This document shows, in pieces, positions 53,126-64,000 of a stretch of 64,000 nt of DNA. The notes beneath the pieces are model-generated. The model was not told the DNA's origin. It did no database searches and worked only from the letters and a program-made list of their open reading frames with translations. The stretch comes from Rhopalosiphum padi. Lineage: Eukaryota > Arthropoda > Insecta > Hemiptera > Aphididae. A program made the position numbers and the translations under genes. Location: NCBI RefSeq assembly GCF_020882245.1, contig NC_083600.1, forward strand, positions 41,759,019 through 41,823,018, in the 5' to 3' direction. Numbering within the stretch: position 1 is the first letter of the stretch; each line of letters opens with the position of its first letter.

Positions 53126-53290
53126 TTAAGAGGACGTTGTATCCGTTTGTGTTGTGCCCATTTTATGCTTTTAGCTTTAATATTAGAGTTAATTTAGCTA
53201 TCATAAAACTTAAAGGTAAGAATATTATTTAGATTCTAGAGCATCATTCGGTTTTTATTGATATTTCATATTAATAGTTATAGCTTTAAA
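53126..53290. mobile_element. Foldback MITE with TTAA end, copy 3 (truncated)
   Basis: It begins TTAAGAGGACGTTGTATCCG and continues with TAAAACTTAAAGGTAAGAATATTATTTAGA and TTTTTATTGATAT, as in copies 1 and 2, but only the left arm is present. It is directly followed by the reverse transcriptase fragment. Confidence 0.6.
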
Positions 53291-53309
53291 AAAACATTAA
53301 AACTTAACC

Positions 53310-53720
53310 AAGTAACTGTTCCTTTACCACTAATGATGTTGAACTAGGTTTATCTATGTTAAAAACTTCAAAATCTGCTGGTCCTGATGTTCTGCCAGGG
53401 ACGTTCCTGTATAACATAAGTTCCGCTATCTGCTTTCCCCTGTGGTTGATATTTTATCGCTACCTTGACACGGAAACTTTCCCATCTATGTTATAGATTA
53501 GTTCAGTTACGCCTATATAAAAGACTGACGGTAAAAATGATGTAAAGAATTATAGGCCTGTCCTATCTCAATTTAAAATCATAATACCAAACTTTTTGAG
53601 CTGCTTGTTCTGATGTGTATTCAGCCATCGGTCAATTCTATCTTAGTTGATATTTGATAAATAATATGGTTTTAGGCCTAGCCGTTCTGCTACTACATAT
53701 CTGATAGTTTTTTATAATTT
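53310..53720 (+). pseudogene. Non-LTR retrotransposon reverse transcriptase relic
   Basis: Reading through several frames with stops gives a recognisable order of reverse-transcriptase signatures: KTSKSAGPDVLPG, FPLWLIFYRYLDTETFPS, SVTPIYKTDG-like, VKNYRPVLSQ and YGFRPSRSATT. These match the palm and finger region of Jockey-like or related LINE polymerases. Multiple stops and frame changes show it is dead. No 5' or 3' element ends are visible. Confidence 0.8.
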
Positions 53721-54247
53721 TATATTGGAGGCCATTGAAAAACACATTTTCATTTAGGTGAATGTTATTTTTCATTTTAAGTTTTATTTTTTATTTCAAA
53801 ATATTGTGTATTATGCTTTTCTCAAACTGTATGCAATTTAAATTTTTTCACACTTTTATTTAATAGTGAAACCGCTATCAACTTTTGATTTTCTTATAGC
53901 AATCTACATTTAAAATGTACTAAATTAATATTATAAGTATTATTTTTTATGAATTTTTCTAGCGAGATAGCTTTTCAATGTTGGGCGGTTTTTGGTTTTT
54001 ATAATACCTACTTGCTTCTGAAGACCAGTATACTATGTAATAAACTTAGTCGAGGATCAGAATTTTATATTATGTATAGGTTAATTATCATAGATACTTG
54101 GGTAGGTTAACATTAATATATTTATTTTAATTTCTGACATAGAGGAAGTATATAAGTAGTTAGTAAATATTATGCACATAATATATTAACAACTAAAAAT
54201 TTATCTAATTTTTTGTATTAAATTATACATTGATAATTAAAATACAT

Positions 54248-56742
54248 TTAAAATGGTGATTGAGGTGAATGTGGAATTGTACTCATTGCTTGTTTTTTAA
54301 TTCTAATGAACTTCTGCTTTATGTTCTCAATTGATTTTCGTGAAATAGATACACTTTTAATTTCATCTTCTTTAATTTGAGATTGGCGACCATTTTTTAT
54401 AACATCAGTTTCATCCATTATTGTTGGATGAGTGGTCAATACTGGTTGATTTTCAAAAGCAGCACATGTATCATCCTAAAAAAAGGGTATAGTGTACTGT
54501 GTATGACAATTTCCAATTCATTAAAACTACTCATTCATAACTATATTAGAATATTATAAAATTATATTTATATTTAAGTAGTATTACTATTTAATTAATT
54601 ATTATAATTACCAGCAAATTTTCATTGTGAGAACTTTGTAATATTTTAACTACAGACTCATCCAATTCATTGTTTTTTTCCACCATTTCCTAGAGATTTT
54701 TTTAAAGAAATTTTTAATATAATTTAACATAACAACTTATAATACAAAATAAAACTAGAAAAGAATGTCGTTTATGAAACTATTTAATTATTGTGCTTAA
54801 CAGAAATTGAATAGTTACTCGCCATGTTTGTTTTAACATAGAATATATTTATATCATTTACCATTTCTTACAAAATCTTACATGACTATTTTGATACTTA
54901 AAAAATAATCCATAAAATTATTTGCTATTTGTTATTCTAGATTGTGAAGAAATATGAAAACAAAAATTGTTCAATGTTATTTTTATTTTAAGTTTGGATA
55001 AATAATTATAAATTATAAAAAAGTTATCAACTGGAAGAAACACGCTAAGACACTGTTTTTGTTTAAGAAGTAGTGCTCACAAATATGTTCAAAATATTTA
55101 ATATAATATAAAATTAACAATATCAATGTTAAATTGAAACACGGAAAAAGGTACACTTTTCCTCCCATTTAAGCACTATATGTGATAACTAAGAAACTAA
55201 GTCTCAATAAGTAATATTTTTCAGTATCATTAACATATAATTATAGTTTTTAATATAGTTACTTTTAGTTTGAAGTACAATTACATTTAAATACAGAATA
55301 TATATTATGACGTATAATCAAGGCCGGATTGGTCTGGCAAAATATCGAGTAAAACTCGATGGGCTGCTCAAAATATGGGCCAGCTTTGAGTTAGGTAGTA
55401 TTTTTTTGTTTTTATTATAGTGATTAATTAGTACAAACATTGGTAGAAAATATAATTGATTCTAATTATTTAAATGGTACAGTAGTTGTAGCTGTAATCA
55501 AACATTAGAAATCCTAACTCGATAGGCTGATATTTTGCCAACCCGGCGCTGAGTATAATATGTTTAATACATATTATATCTTATGATATTCTGAAAATAT
55601 ATTACATACTAATATAGTAAATTGATAATATAATAATTACATCTTGTATGTTATCATTTTTTAAGTGATTTGGTAATGTTTCATTGTACACTTGTTTAAT
55701 TGTATCAAAATTTATAGTTTGATATTTATATGGTTGACTACTAGAGTGTAGTAAAATTGATCGCCTTGATTTATTACTTCCTTCTGAAGTCATTAATTTT
55801 GGGTTATCACTAAAATCGGTTTTTAAAATTACCGGAGGAATAATTTTGTACACTGATTGTACTCTTGGATCAAGATTTTCAAGACTTTTATCTAAAACAG
55901 TAAATTATTTTATTCATGACATGCTACTCTACATCAATAATCATACGTTTAGGTATTAAAAATTAAAGAATAAAAAAAATATTTTTTAAATTTTTTAATA
56001 TGTTACAGCTAATAAATACTAACCAAAAATATAATTTACTATTTATATACTGATTTATAAAATACAAATAAATATTATATAATAAAATAATAAAAGTAAT
56101 TTACTTCAAATAAAATTTTTTTATGGAATAATTTTTAAAAATTTTAAATCAAAATTCTATTTATTTTAAACTGTTATCACAATTAATATTCGATTCCATT
56201 TTATATGTTTAAAGCAATAATTAATTTTATAAATGAACAAAATAAGAAATTAACTTACCAGTAAACACTTCTTTATATAATACTTGGTTTTCAATTTTTA
56301 AATTATCAATTATATTATTTAAGACATTTATATATTTCTCATAAGACAGAATTTGTTCTGTCATGTCAATAACTGATTGTTGTGATTCTTGTACCATAAT
56401 ATTAATTTTACCTTCGTCATTTAACTGTTCACACCAATTTATATAACCATTTAAAGTATTTTTTATGGTTTTAAGGAATTTTATAAGATCTACTTTTCCA
56501 CAATTGTCCATTAATTCTTCTCTCTTTATCTATATTAACAAATTAATAAATAGAATGATATAAAATTATAACATATATTTAGAACTTACATCAAAAGTTA
56601 AATTAACTATATTGGCATCCAAAGTTTCTTGAGATTTTAATATAATATCAGTTAATTTAGCACACTTCATAGAAATTAACTTATTTTGTTGAAAATTAGT
56701 AAATAAATTCATATATTTTTGTCTTAATTCAGAAACTTCGCT

Positions 56743-56786
<44 letters not shown>

Positions 56787-59606
56787 CAATATAAATAATA
56801 ATAGGTACTTATGTAAATAATATATATATATACCACAGAACCATAAATAACTAAACTAAAATAAAATTATAAATTTCTCATGCATATTTAGTTATTTTCA
56901 TACCAGTTACTTCACAATGTTCAATATTAAGTAATTCAGATTTAAAATCTTTAATACGCTGTTTACTATCTTGAATGATTTCTTTATATTTTCTAAAATG
57001 ATCACACATAATATGAAACAAAATAATAATTATTAAAATTAGTTACTTACACAGCTATATCTGTAGTATTTTTAAGAGTACATCCAACTCGAGAAATTAT
57101 TTCATTTACTTCATTAAAATTACTATTTGATATTCCATCAAACATTGATATTTTTTTGTCAATAAACTTGTCTTCGATATACAGTGGTGCATTTAAATAA
57201 ATAATACCTAAACATAAATTTAAAAGATAAAATATTAAGTACAGGCACGGATTGATAAAAAAGGGTACGAGATGCTATATAATTTAAAGGGCACATAACA
57301 AAAAAAATTTGGGGCAAATTTATTGCTCCCCAACCCTAACTCAATGTTATATTGTGTTAATAATAAATTAATAAAGTAATGTATAAGCTGAATAACCTAT
57401 TTTCTTAATAACTACTTAAATGTATTCTTTATGATTGTTATTAATATTTTATAAGTAATAGATCTAATATCTACAATTTTATTAGAGGATTGTAACTTTT
57501 ACTTTCAAAATTCACATTCATTTAATGTAGAGTAATTAAGGCACATTTATACTGATATGGGAAAATATATTTTAGGGCAAGGGATGCTGTTGATTAAGTA
57601 TCATTATTTGTGAATGTAAACCTCACTAAAATTTATTAAAATTATAAATACATAATATTATTAAGATCACTTGATTTAAATCATTGTAACCAATTATTAA
57701 AAATGTGTAACCTTTATTAACTAATCATTAATGTTGCTTAGTTATATTACAATATTGGTATTGAGTGAGTTTTTAGTTTTACAAAACATAATATAATTTT
57801 ATTAACACTTTGACTGCGGCATGGGTTGACCTGAGCGATCCCCCTGTTGGAAACATTTTTGAAATAATAGTAGTAAGTATAATAATAATATACTTACGCT
57901 GGGAAGACTATGTAAAAAGGGACGTGGAAAACATTGAACCAGAGATACCATGGAGAGTAGTGGCAGAAAATAGAGATAGACGGAGAGAAATTTGTTTGGC
58001 GGTATGGTCTCAATGACCGAAAACCAAAAAAAAAAAAAAAATAATAATAATAATATAAAAATACCCGGAATCTCAAACCATCTCAAATTAAACAATTTCA
58101 ATCTTTTATCTGTGCGGAGGTGCAAGCACAAATAGCTTATTGTATGCTGGTATATTAGGAGAGGTCAGAAAGTAATACACTTGTTGACGCCCACCGCATA
58201 GAATAAATACAATTTGTCAACGACGTGTCGATGTCAGCAGTCAAAGTAATAATATTACTATTAAATCTATTAAAAATAGTAAAAACACTAAAATCCATTT
58301 TGTGAAAAGATTTTTCTGCTCAAAATATACATTAAATATTATTTTTATACTGGTTTACATAAACTTCTATATTATTATAAAATATCATTCAACTTGGCTT
58401 GACTGATTTGACATATTTTGCACATTGTTACACAATATGCATAATGTGTATGAAGCAGTGGCGTATTTAGGATTTTTTTTTTGGGGGGGGGGGGAGATGA
58501 CTAAAATTGTTGATACTAAACATCATGAATTTTATCAGCTACCTACTAATAATGTGATAAATGGAAAAAAATAACAAAAACCATATAAATATAAACAAAA
58601 AAAAGGGGGACCAAAGGAAGATATATCTCCCTAATTTCTTCCTATAAAAATGCCACTAGTAAGAAGCAATGCATACCTTATAGCTACTAAAAATTTCAGG
58701 TTTATAATTCATTAGGAATATTTATAAAAAAAATTTATATACATAATTATATTTAGTAAGATGGCAATTAAAAGTATTAATAGAAAGCCCTACAATTAAA
58801 AAAATTAAATCTATGGTTTTGTCCTAATAATAATAACAAAGTGAGCATCACATAATATATATATTATATATATATTAATAACGGTTTAAAAAACAAATTT
58901 TTTCACTTTAATTTATTTACTATTGTTAGAAAATGTTAGAAAAGATAATTGGGCACATTAATTTTTAACATAATTTATAATAGAATAAATAGTATACTAA
59001 ACCTTTTTTCTTCAATTCACAACACTTAATGTATAAACAAAATTGATACATAAAAAAAATAAAGACGGGTCCACCAGGATTTGCTAATAATGATGAATTA
59101 ACTTTTCCAATAACATTTGAAGATTTTTCATAAACAAACCCATCTAAACCCTAAAAAAAGGATAATATGTGTTAAAACAAGGTAAACCATTATTTTCCAC
59201 TTTCATGAATTAGTATGTACCTATATATATATTTAATCATTATCATAGCTGTAAAAAGTGAACATGGGCTTACATTAATTAGTAGTGTAGCTGTATTACG
59301 GAATTCAGCAGCTTCTTTAAAAGTAGTTATTGGCCAAGGTACTGTTTTTAAGCAATTTGGATCTGTTAATTGAAGTAGATAGTATAACACCTGTTCCATA
59401 GCTTCTTTGTTTGGCTTATTAAATATTTTCTAAAATATCATGTACATTAAAAACATTAATAAATATATAGGTATGCCAGTTAATTGTTTAAAAATTTTAA
59501 ATAAACATAAACTTACATTTGTTAGATGTTTATTCAATGTCGGAGGAATAGTTTTTCTGTTTAGCATAAATATACCTTGAATATGATGACTAATTCTTGC
59601 TTCCAT
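54248..59606 (-). CDS. HAUS6: HAUS augmin-like complex subunit 6 (Dgt6-like)
   Basis: Exons on the minus strand: 59606-59517, 59429-59274, 59150-59003, 57207-57051, 56992-56904, 56744-56590, 56529-56259, 55891-55641, 54689-54612, 54475-54248. All phases agree and the total is 1623 nt, or 540 aa. The N-terminal globular region matches the HAUS6 pattern: IFMLNRKTIPPTLNKHLTN, then VLYYLLQLTD, FKEAAEFRN and, near residue 105, LANPGGPVFIFFMYQF. The middle (about 150-400) is helical and coiled-coil-like; the end is Ser/Lys-rich. Augmin binds spindle microtubules and recruits gamma-tubulin for microtubule-templated nucleation. The fly and human proteins are longer, so the tail is short here. The first ATG (59606) opens the conserved block. 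Intron 3 is about 1.8 kb and carries transposon debris; the exon 6 acceptor is preceded by 35 consecutive T (minus strand). Confidence 0.85.
55319..55551. mobile_element. hAT-type MITE in HAUS6 region
   Basis: It begins CAAGGCCGGATTGG and ends CCAACCCGGCGCTG, with GGCAAAATATC/GATATTTTGCC also inverted just inside. The flanks CGTATAAT (55311-55318) and AGTATAAT (55552-55559) match at seven of eight. It lies in the intron between HAUS6 exons 8 and 9. Confidence 0.75.
56747..56781. repeat. Poly-A tract of 35, next to a HAUS6 splice acceptor
   Basis: Thirty-five consecutive A on the plus strand become a 35-T tract on the HAUS6 transcript, immediately before the CTAG-like acceptor of exon 6 (exon edge 56744). 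It functions as an extreme polypyrimidine tract or is a length-variable microsatellite; the length could also be affected by assembly error. Confidence 0.9.
57890..58050 (+). pseudogene. 3' end of a non-LTR retrotransposon (LINE tail)
   Basis: A short frame reads RWEDYVKRDVENIE followed by VVAENRDRRREICLAVWSQ and a stop. This is the characteristic C-terminal block (RW.D.V..D...W...A.DR..WR) of arthropod endonuclease-reverse transcriptases. It is followed by a run of A and AAT repeats at 58026-58050, a LINE-type tail. It sits in HAUS6 intron 3 in the opposite orientation. Only the last 40 or so codons survive. Confidence 0.7.
58456..58658. mobile_element. hAT-type MITE in HAUS6 intron 3
   Basis: It starts CAGTGGCGTATTTAGG and ends CCTATAAAAATGCCACTA, related to the element at 36437-36721. 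The flanks GTATGAAG (58448-58455) and GTAAGAAG (58659-58666) match at seven of eight. It contains a run of about eleven G. Confidence 0.75.
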
Positions 59607-61726
59607 TATGCCAAGTCAAATATAAACTTAATACTTTATAAATATAAGTTATTAATAAAACAGGTGTTCTAAAGCTATAATAAAATAAAATAACTGAATA
59701 CATAAAAGTAAACTACTAGTCAAGCAAAATGGTAATAAGTTTTATGCATAGTTAAATGTAAATTATAAAATTATATAATATATATTTAATAATGGATAAG
59801 ATCTTCTCTACTTTGATTATTACCATTAATTATTTAATTATAATTACCTATTTATAATGAATGGTTATAATTTAATAGTTATGTTTTATAACTGACACAT
59901 TAAAAAAAATACTTAATAGTATCTATATAGTGTTCACTTGCATAAAAAAGTAAATAATATAATATTATGCATTTATGCTCACTTGTATAATATATTTATA
60001 TGGTTCATAAACCATAATTTCATAAAGATTATTATTTAAAAATATATTTATAAAATAAACGGCCAACTTTAATAACACTATAATATATAATACTATAATA
60101 TTATAATTTATAATAATGTATAATGGTATGACATTGTTATTCTTTAAACGTTTAAACTTTAAAGATAAGAATTTCATGGATATATTATGATAATTCCCGC
60201 CAAAATGTATTGATTATTATTGTTCTTTGTGATTGGTACTTGATTAAAACTATATTCTGTTATCGTATGATTTTATCTCACTGAAATAAACAAATAAACC
60301 AAGTGCAGAACTACAGAACGGGCATCTTATATAACTATATAAGTCGCAATCTCAACTCCTTCGAAGTCTACCATTCTACTGTCTACACTACGACTGCGGT
60401 CGTCACGAAAGTACGACACTACTTAAAGTTGCAATGTATTTAGTTTGTAGAATTTAATGATCTTTAAATAATAACAAATGAATAACTATTATTAATAATA
60501 TGTAAAACGATCTTAATTTAGTTTAAATATTGAAGTTAATAATAATATTTTAGACTTTGAATTTATTTGTATTCAGGAGAGATTTTATTCGTCACTGGCA
60601 ATTTGTAGGTATATTAATTTGTTATTTAAGTAAAAATGAATTAATAATTTTTAATATCATTATTTTTTTTAAGTTAAAACTCTTTTACTTGAATTAATAA
60701 ATTATTATTTTGATAAAATATAACTGTTGTTTGTTATTATATAAATATGTAAATATATATACTTTTAGTTTCTATAACTTTTAAGTTATAAGTAATATAT
60801 AGAAGTAGGTAGATGTGTTTATATAGTCTTATAGATGTGCTAATATTAATTGTTATAAAATAATTTTATTATGAAATCAGTATTTTTCAAGAAAATTTAA
60901 AATTCATTTACATTTTAAAAATTATTGTGAAATCAAAAATTTCCAGTCTTCTTCTTATTAAATAATATTATTGTTGTCTATAAGAAAATTAAATTTTATC
61001 TAAATACGTGTTTGGCTAAAAATAAAAGTGTTCGAAAAATGTACCAACATTTTTTTTCATTGACCCATAAATATCAAATGTAACCAAACTGCAGGGAGTT
61101 TGGAATGATTAAACAATAATACAATGCTAACTGATAAATTGGCTAATTTTAAATTGCCATTACTTAAAAGCAGAGTATAACCAACTATATAGGTACACAA
61201 GTTATATTCATAACTTGTTGAAATAAATATTTTATAATATAAAATGGAAAATGGAGAACTAAATAAGAATTTTTTACTAGCGCACTATGTTAATATGACA
61301 ACAATAATGTTGTGCTGGTATTTATTATTGGCAATGTAATTAACAATAAATTAGTATAGTAGAAAAAACAAAAATAATGAAAGTATTTATTAAAGACTAT
61401 CTGGCTTTGTAATATATACTATTAAAGAGAAAAGGAAATGAAGGGATCAAGAGCTTAGGAGATGATTTTTCTTCAAAAGAGATACACCTTATAGCCAAGC
61501 AAGTGGAGGAAAGAAGAAAAGTATTAATATGTATTAAATCTAAAGGGGGAAAGTCAAATTGGTAAGCTGGAGGTTACAAAGAGCTTCTTCAAGATTGATT
61601 GTGCAGATGAACAATGATAACTAAACTAGATATTAAACATATTTGTTATTCAAGGATATTTAGAATTTAATTTTGTTATTCATTTAGGAAGTTATTTCTA
61701 TCAAGATAAATTTTCAATTAAATTTA
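59607..61726. promoter_or_regulatory. Head-to-head intergenic region, HAUS6 / Dicer-1
   Basis: Both flanking genes start outward from this 2.1-kb interval, so it must contain their promoters and 5' UTRs. The stretch 60300-60430 is less AT-rich (CTACGACTGCGGTCGTCACG) and is the best candidate for a promoter or untranslated first exon. A possible splice acceptor (TTTAG) lies at 61684-61688, just upstream of the Dicer ATG. At 61437-61570 a weak open stretch without start or homology (containing SLGDDFSSKEIHLIAKQVEE) could be a coding remnant of unknown origin. Confidence 0.4.
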
Positions 61727-64000
61727 ATGGCGTTAACATTTGGTGACAATATACATACTAAAACTTTCACTCCTCAAGAATACCTAGTTGAAGTTCTAAG
61801 TTCAGCTAAAAACAAAAATGTAATTATTTCATTAGGAGGTATAACAAATAAAGTATTTGTTATTTTGAATCTCATTCGAGAACTTGCCTTTAAAATTCAC
61901 AGGTTAGTCAACAAAATTTACAATTTGTAATAACAAAAATGTAGTGATAAATGTGTTAATTTTCTATAGGAAATTTGAAAAAAAAAAATGGACTTTACTA
62001 ATTTTAGAAGAAACAGAAATTGATCAATACATGTTTTCTATCCGGCATTTGACTGATTTAAAACCGTTATTGATTAAATCATTCAATCATTTGAATTTTA
62101 ATAACTACGAAGTTTGTATAAATTATAATTCTTTTTTTCCTTCAAATGTTTTTTTAATATTTTGATTTGGGTTTTTCTTTCAGGTAATTGTTGTTACTGA
62201 AAACCAATGCTTAGAAATGTTTGAAAAAAATTATATAGATTTCGATCAGCTGAACTTAGCTATATTCAATAACTGCCAGAAAATAACTGTGAAAAATAGT
62301 ACTTATTTTAAGGTATTTTTTAATTTTTATAAATTATTTTAAACCATTACAAATTTTATACAACAGACATCAGTAGTAAATGATTAACATATGGTTTTAC
62401 TTTAAAATAACATAAAAATAATATTTATGTATAATTTTATTTTTTAGATTTGTAACTTTATCAAGGCAAATAGTGAATGTAGAATTTTAGGGATTGTTCA
62501 TCCATTATTTGAATTTGATTCTGATCCATTCTTCATTGAAGATAAAATTAAATTTATATCGAATAAATTGTTTTCATCTATCGAGACTGCCAGCGATATT
62601 GTTTCTATTTTACGCCACTGTTGTAAACCTAAAGAAGTTCTCATTGAATGTGCTGTTCAAACGGAAGATGTTATCAATACTACAATAAAATCTATGGTAC
62701 AAAGTTTAACCGAATTTTTAAATGACCATAACTTTGAGCCTGCTATCATATATGAAGACGATGAAGAATATGGTGAAGAATTAAAACAAATAACTCACCC
62801 TAAAAATGAACCCTTACAAATGATAGCTGATTTTTTGGATGTTTTAAAAACAATGGGTCCATATTGTGCAGATAAAGCTGCTTTGACACTTCTATACATG
62901 GTAGAAAAATTAAAAGTTAAAACAAAATATGAAAGACACTATATCTTGCTGTGTATTGTTTCTACATTATTGATTCAAATAAGAGCAACGTTTGATGATA
63001 TTTTCTATAATTATAGTAATATTGATAAAATTCTTAAATTTAGTTCTCCTCGTGTGCTACGAATTATTAATATTCTTAAACAATATAAACCAAAATCTTT
63101 TAAAGCAGATAATAACAATGTTGAAGTGTGTAATGATCAAAAAGAAAAAAAAGATAGGACCTTAAAATCTAAATCAGTAAGACGTAATTGGAAATTAGCT
63201 AGAAGATATGGAACTCATAGAAAACAAGGACGATCAAGAGATCAATACGAAGAGACTGTTTGTGCTATAGTTCTTGTAAACAACAAAATGACAGCTTCTA
63301 TTTTGTACTATTTATTTTTAGTAAGTATTTACAGTAAAAAAAAATAAAATAAATTTATCATATTCATAATAATTTTTTATCTTATTTAGGATTTGAAAAA
63401 CAGTAATAAAGAAGATTTTGGTTGGATCCAACCTCAATACACAGTAGATAAAGAAGCAGACCCAATAACTGAACCTAAAGAATTTGAAATTGAACATAAA
63501 AAGCAAGAAGAAACTTTAAGAAGGTACCGTTATATAAATTTTAAATAAAAAATTATTTTTCAATATATTGTATCTGATCGAGGACTCAATATCATAATGA
63601 TTGTTTCAGGTTTCGACAAAGAGAATGTAATGTACTTATTGGAACTAAAGTATTAGAAGCAGGAATTGATTTACCCCGTTGTAATTTAGTAATTAATTAT
63701 AATATACCACTCTCATATAAATCCTATTTAAGATCTAAAAGTAGGGCAAAAACATTAGATGCTCATCATATTTTAATGTTTGATGAAAATGCTACTTCAA
63801 GTATTTTATCTTGTTTAAAACTTTATAAAGACATTAACAAGGTAAACATTGATTTTAAATAATATTTCTACATATTATATTATATATTATCTTATGATCA
63901 TATAGTTTATACAATTTTGAATTATTTTTTGCTAGATGTTATTAAGTCATTGTGCTTTAAAAGATATTAACATGGAAAACGAAATCTATGCCGATAGATA
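61727..64000 (+). CDS. Dcr-1: Dicer-1, N-terminal part (continues beyond window)
   Basis: Exons 61727-61902, 61970-62111, 62184-62312, 62448-63320, 63390-63523, 63610-63841, 63936-64000 (open at the window edge), with consistent phases, giving about 583 aa. The start ATG fits the Dicer-1 N-terminus, leading into TFTPQEYLVEVLSSA. Further insect Dicer-1 blocks are FSSIETASDIVSILRHC, EKLKVKTKYERHYILLCIVS, TVDKEADPITEPKEFE and CNVLIGTKVLEAGIDLP. Dicer-1 cuts pre-miRNA hairpins; the DUF283, PAZ and RNase III domains must lie beyond position 64000. The helicase region is degenerate. The phosphate-binding loop reads SLGGITNKV with no GKT, the DECH-box position reads AIFNNCQ, and the motif VI position reads YLRSKSRAKT rather than Q..GR.R. 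Insect Dicer-1 helicases are generally weak, but this copy looks more eroded. Pea aphid is known to have two dcr-1 copies; this may be the divergent one. Confidence 0.93.

Larger units (their letters stand above)
52797..54247. other. Intergenic region between convergent ALMS-motif gene and HAUS6
   Basis: This holds both 3' untranslated regions, the truncated TTAA foldback repeat (53126-53290) and a degraded reverse transcriptase fragment (about 53310-53720). Nothing else is recognised. Confidence 0.6.

Noticed and set aside
57802..58131. 109-codon minus-strand frame rich in Phe/Leu
   Set aside because: Antisense of a LINE tail and its A/AAT tract; the plus-strand frame carries the recognisable RT C-terminal block.
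1..64000. CRISPR arrays, bacterial operons, tRNA or rRNA genes
   Set aside because: No regularly spaced repeats, no polycistronic gene layout and no recognisable tRNA or rRNA sequence; the genes are spliced and eukaryotic.

Overview
The window looks like a scaffold piece from a hemipteran insect, most likely an aphid. It is very AT-rich. The genes have many small exons separated by AT-rich introns with GT..AG borders, and all six recognisable genes are animal housekeeping or RNA-silencing genes. Small non-autonomous DNA transposons are abundant. The aphid assignment is inferred from sequence style and from the divergent Dicer-1 copy; there is no species-diagnostic marker.

Layout. 1-4954 is gene-free, with one element carrying repeated ACAAAAAGTC-type motifs. 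4955-8561 (-) is an equilibrative nucleoside transporter. 8562-27051 is about 18 kb with no gene I can support, holding several hAT-type miniature elements with 8-bp target-site duplications. 27052-29669 (-) is a complete V-ATPase subunit B gene (8 exons, 496 aa). It is head-to-head, about 650 bp apart, with 30316-33897 (+), a UBLCP1-type CTD phosphatase (5 exons, 366 aa). 33898-45080 has no recognised gene but holds a local repeat array (about 36.9-43.7 kb) of a roughly 2.3-kb unit in two near-identical and several decayed copies. 45081-52796 (+) is an ALMS-motif centrosomal protein (10 exons, about 860 aa). Its largest intron carries a Ginger-type cut-and-paste transposon with terminal inverted repeats, a 4-bp TATA duplication and an integrase-like transposase broken by one frameshift. 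54248-59606 (-) is a HAUS6/Dgt6-like augmin subunit (10 exons, 540 aa), tail-to-tail with the ALMS gene. 61727-64000 (+) is the 5' part of a Dicer-1 gene whose helicase motifs are degenerate; it runs off the window.

How the genes relate. They do not form one pathway. The V-ATPase B and UBLCP1 genes probably share a bidirectional promoter. The ALMS-motif gene and HAUS6 both act at centrosomes or spindles and are neighbours, but I infer no functional linkage from this. The most unusual content is the tandem repeat array with minus-strand exon-like islands, the complete Ginger element, and the Dicer-1 copy with eroded helicase signatures.

All splice junctions were read by eye from GT/AG sites, reading-frame continuity and family resemblance. 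No alignment or database search was run.
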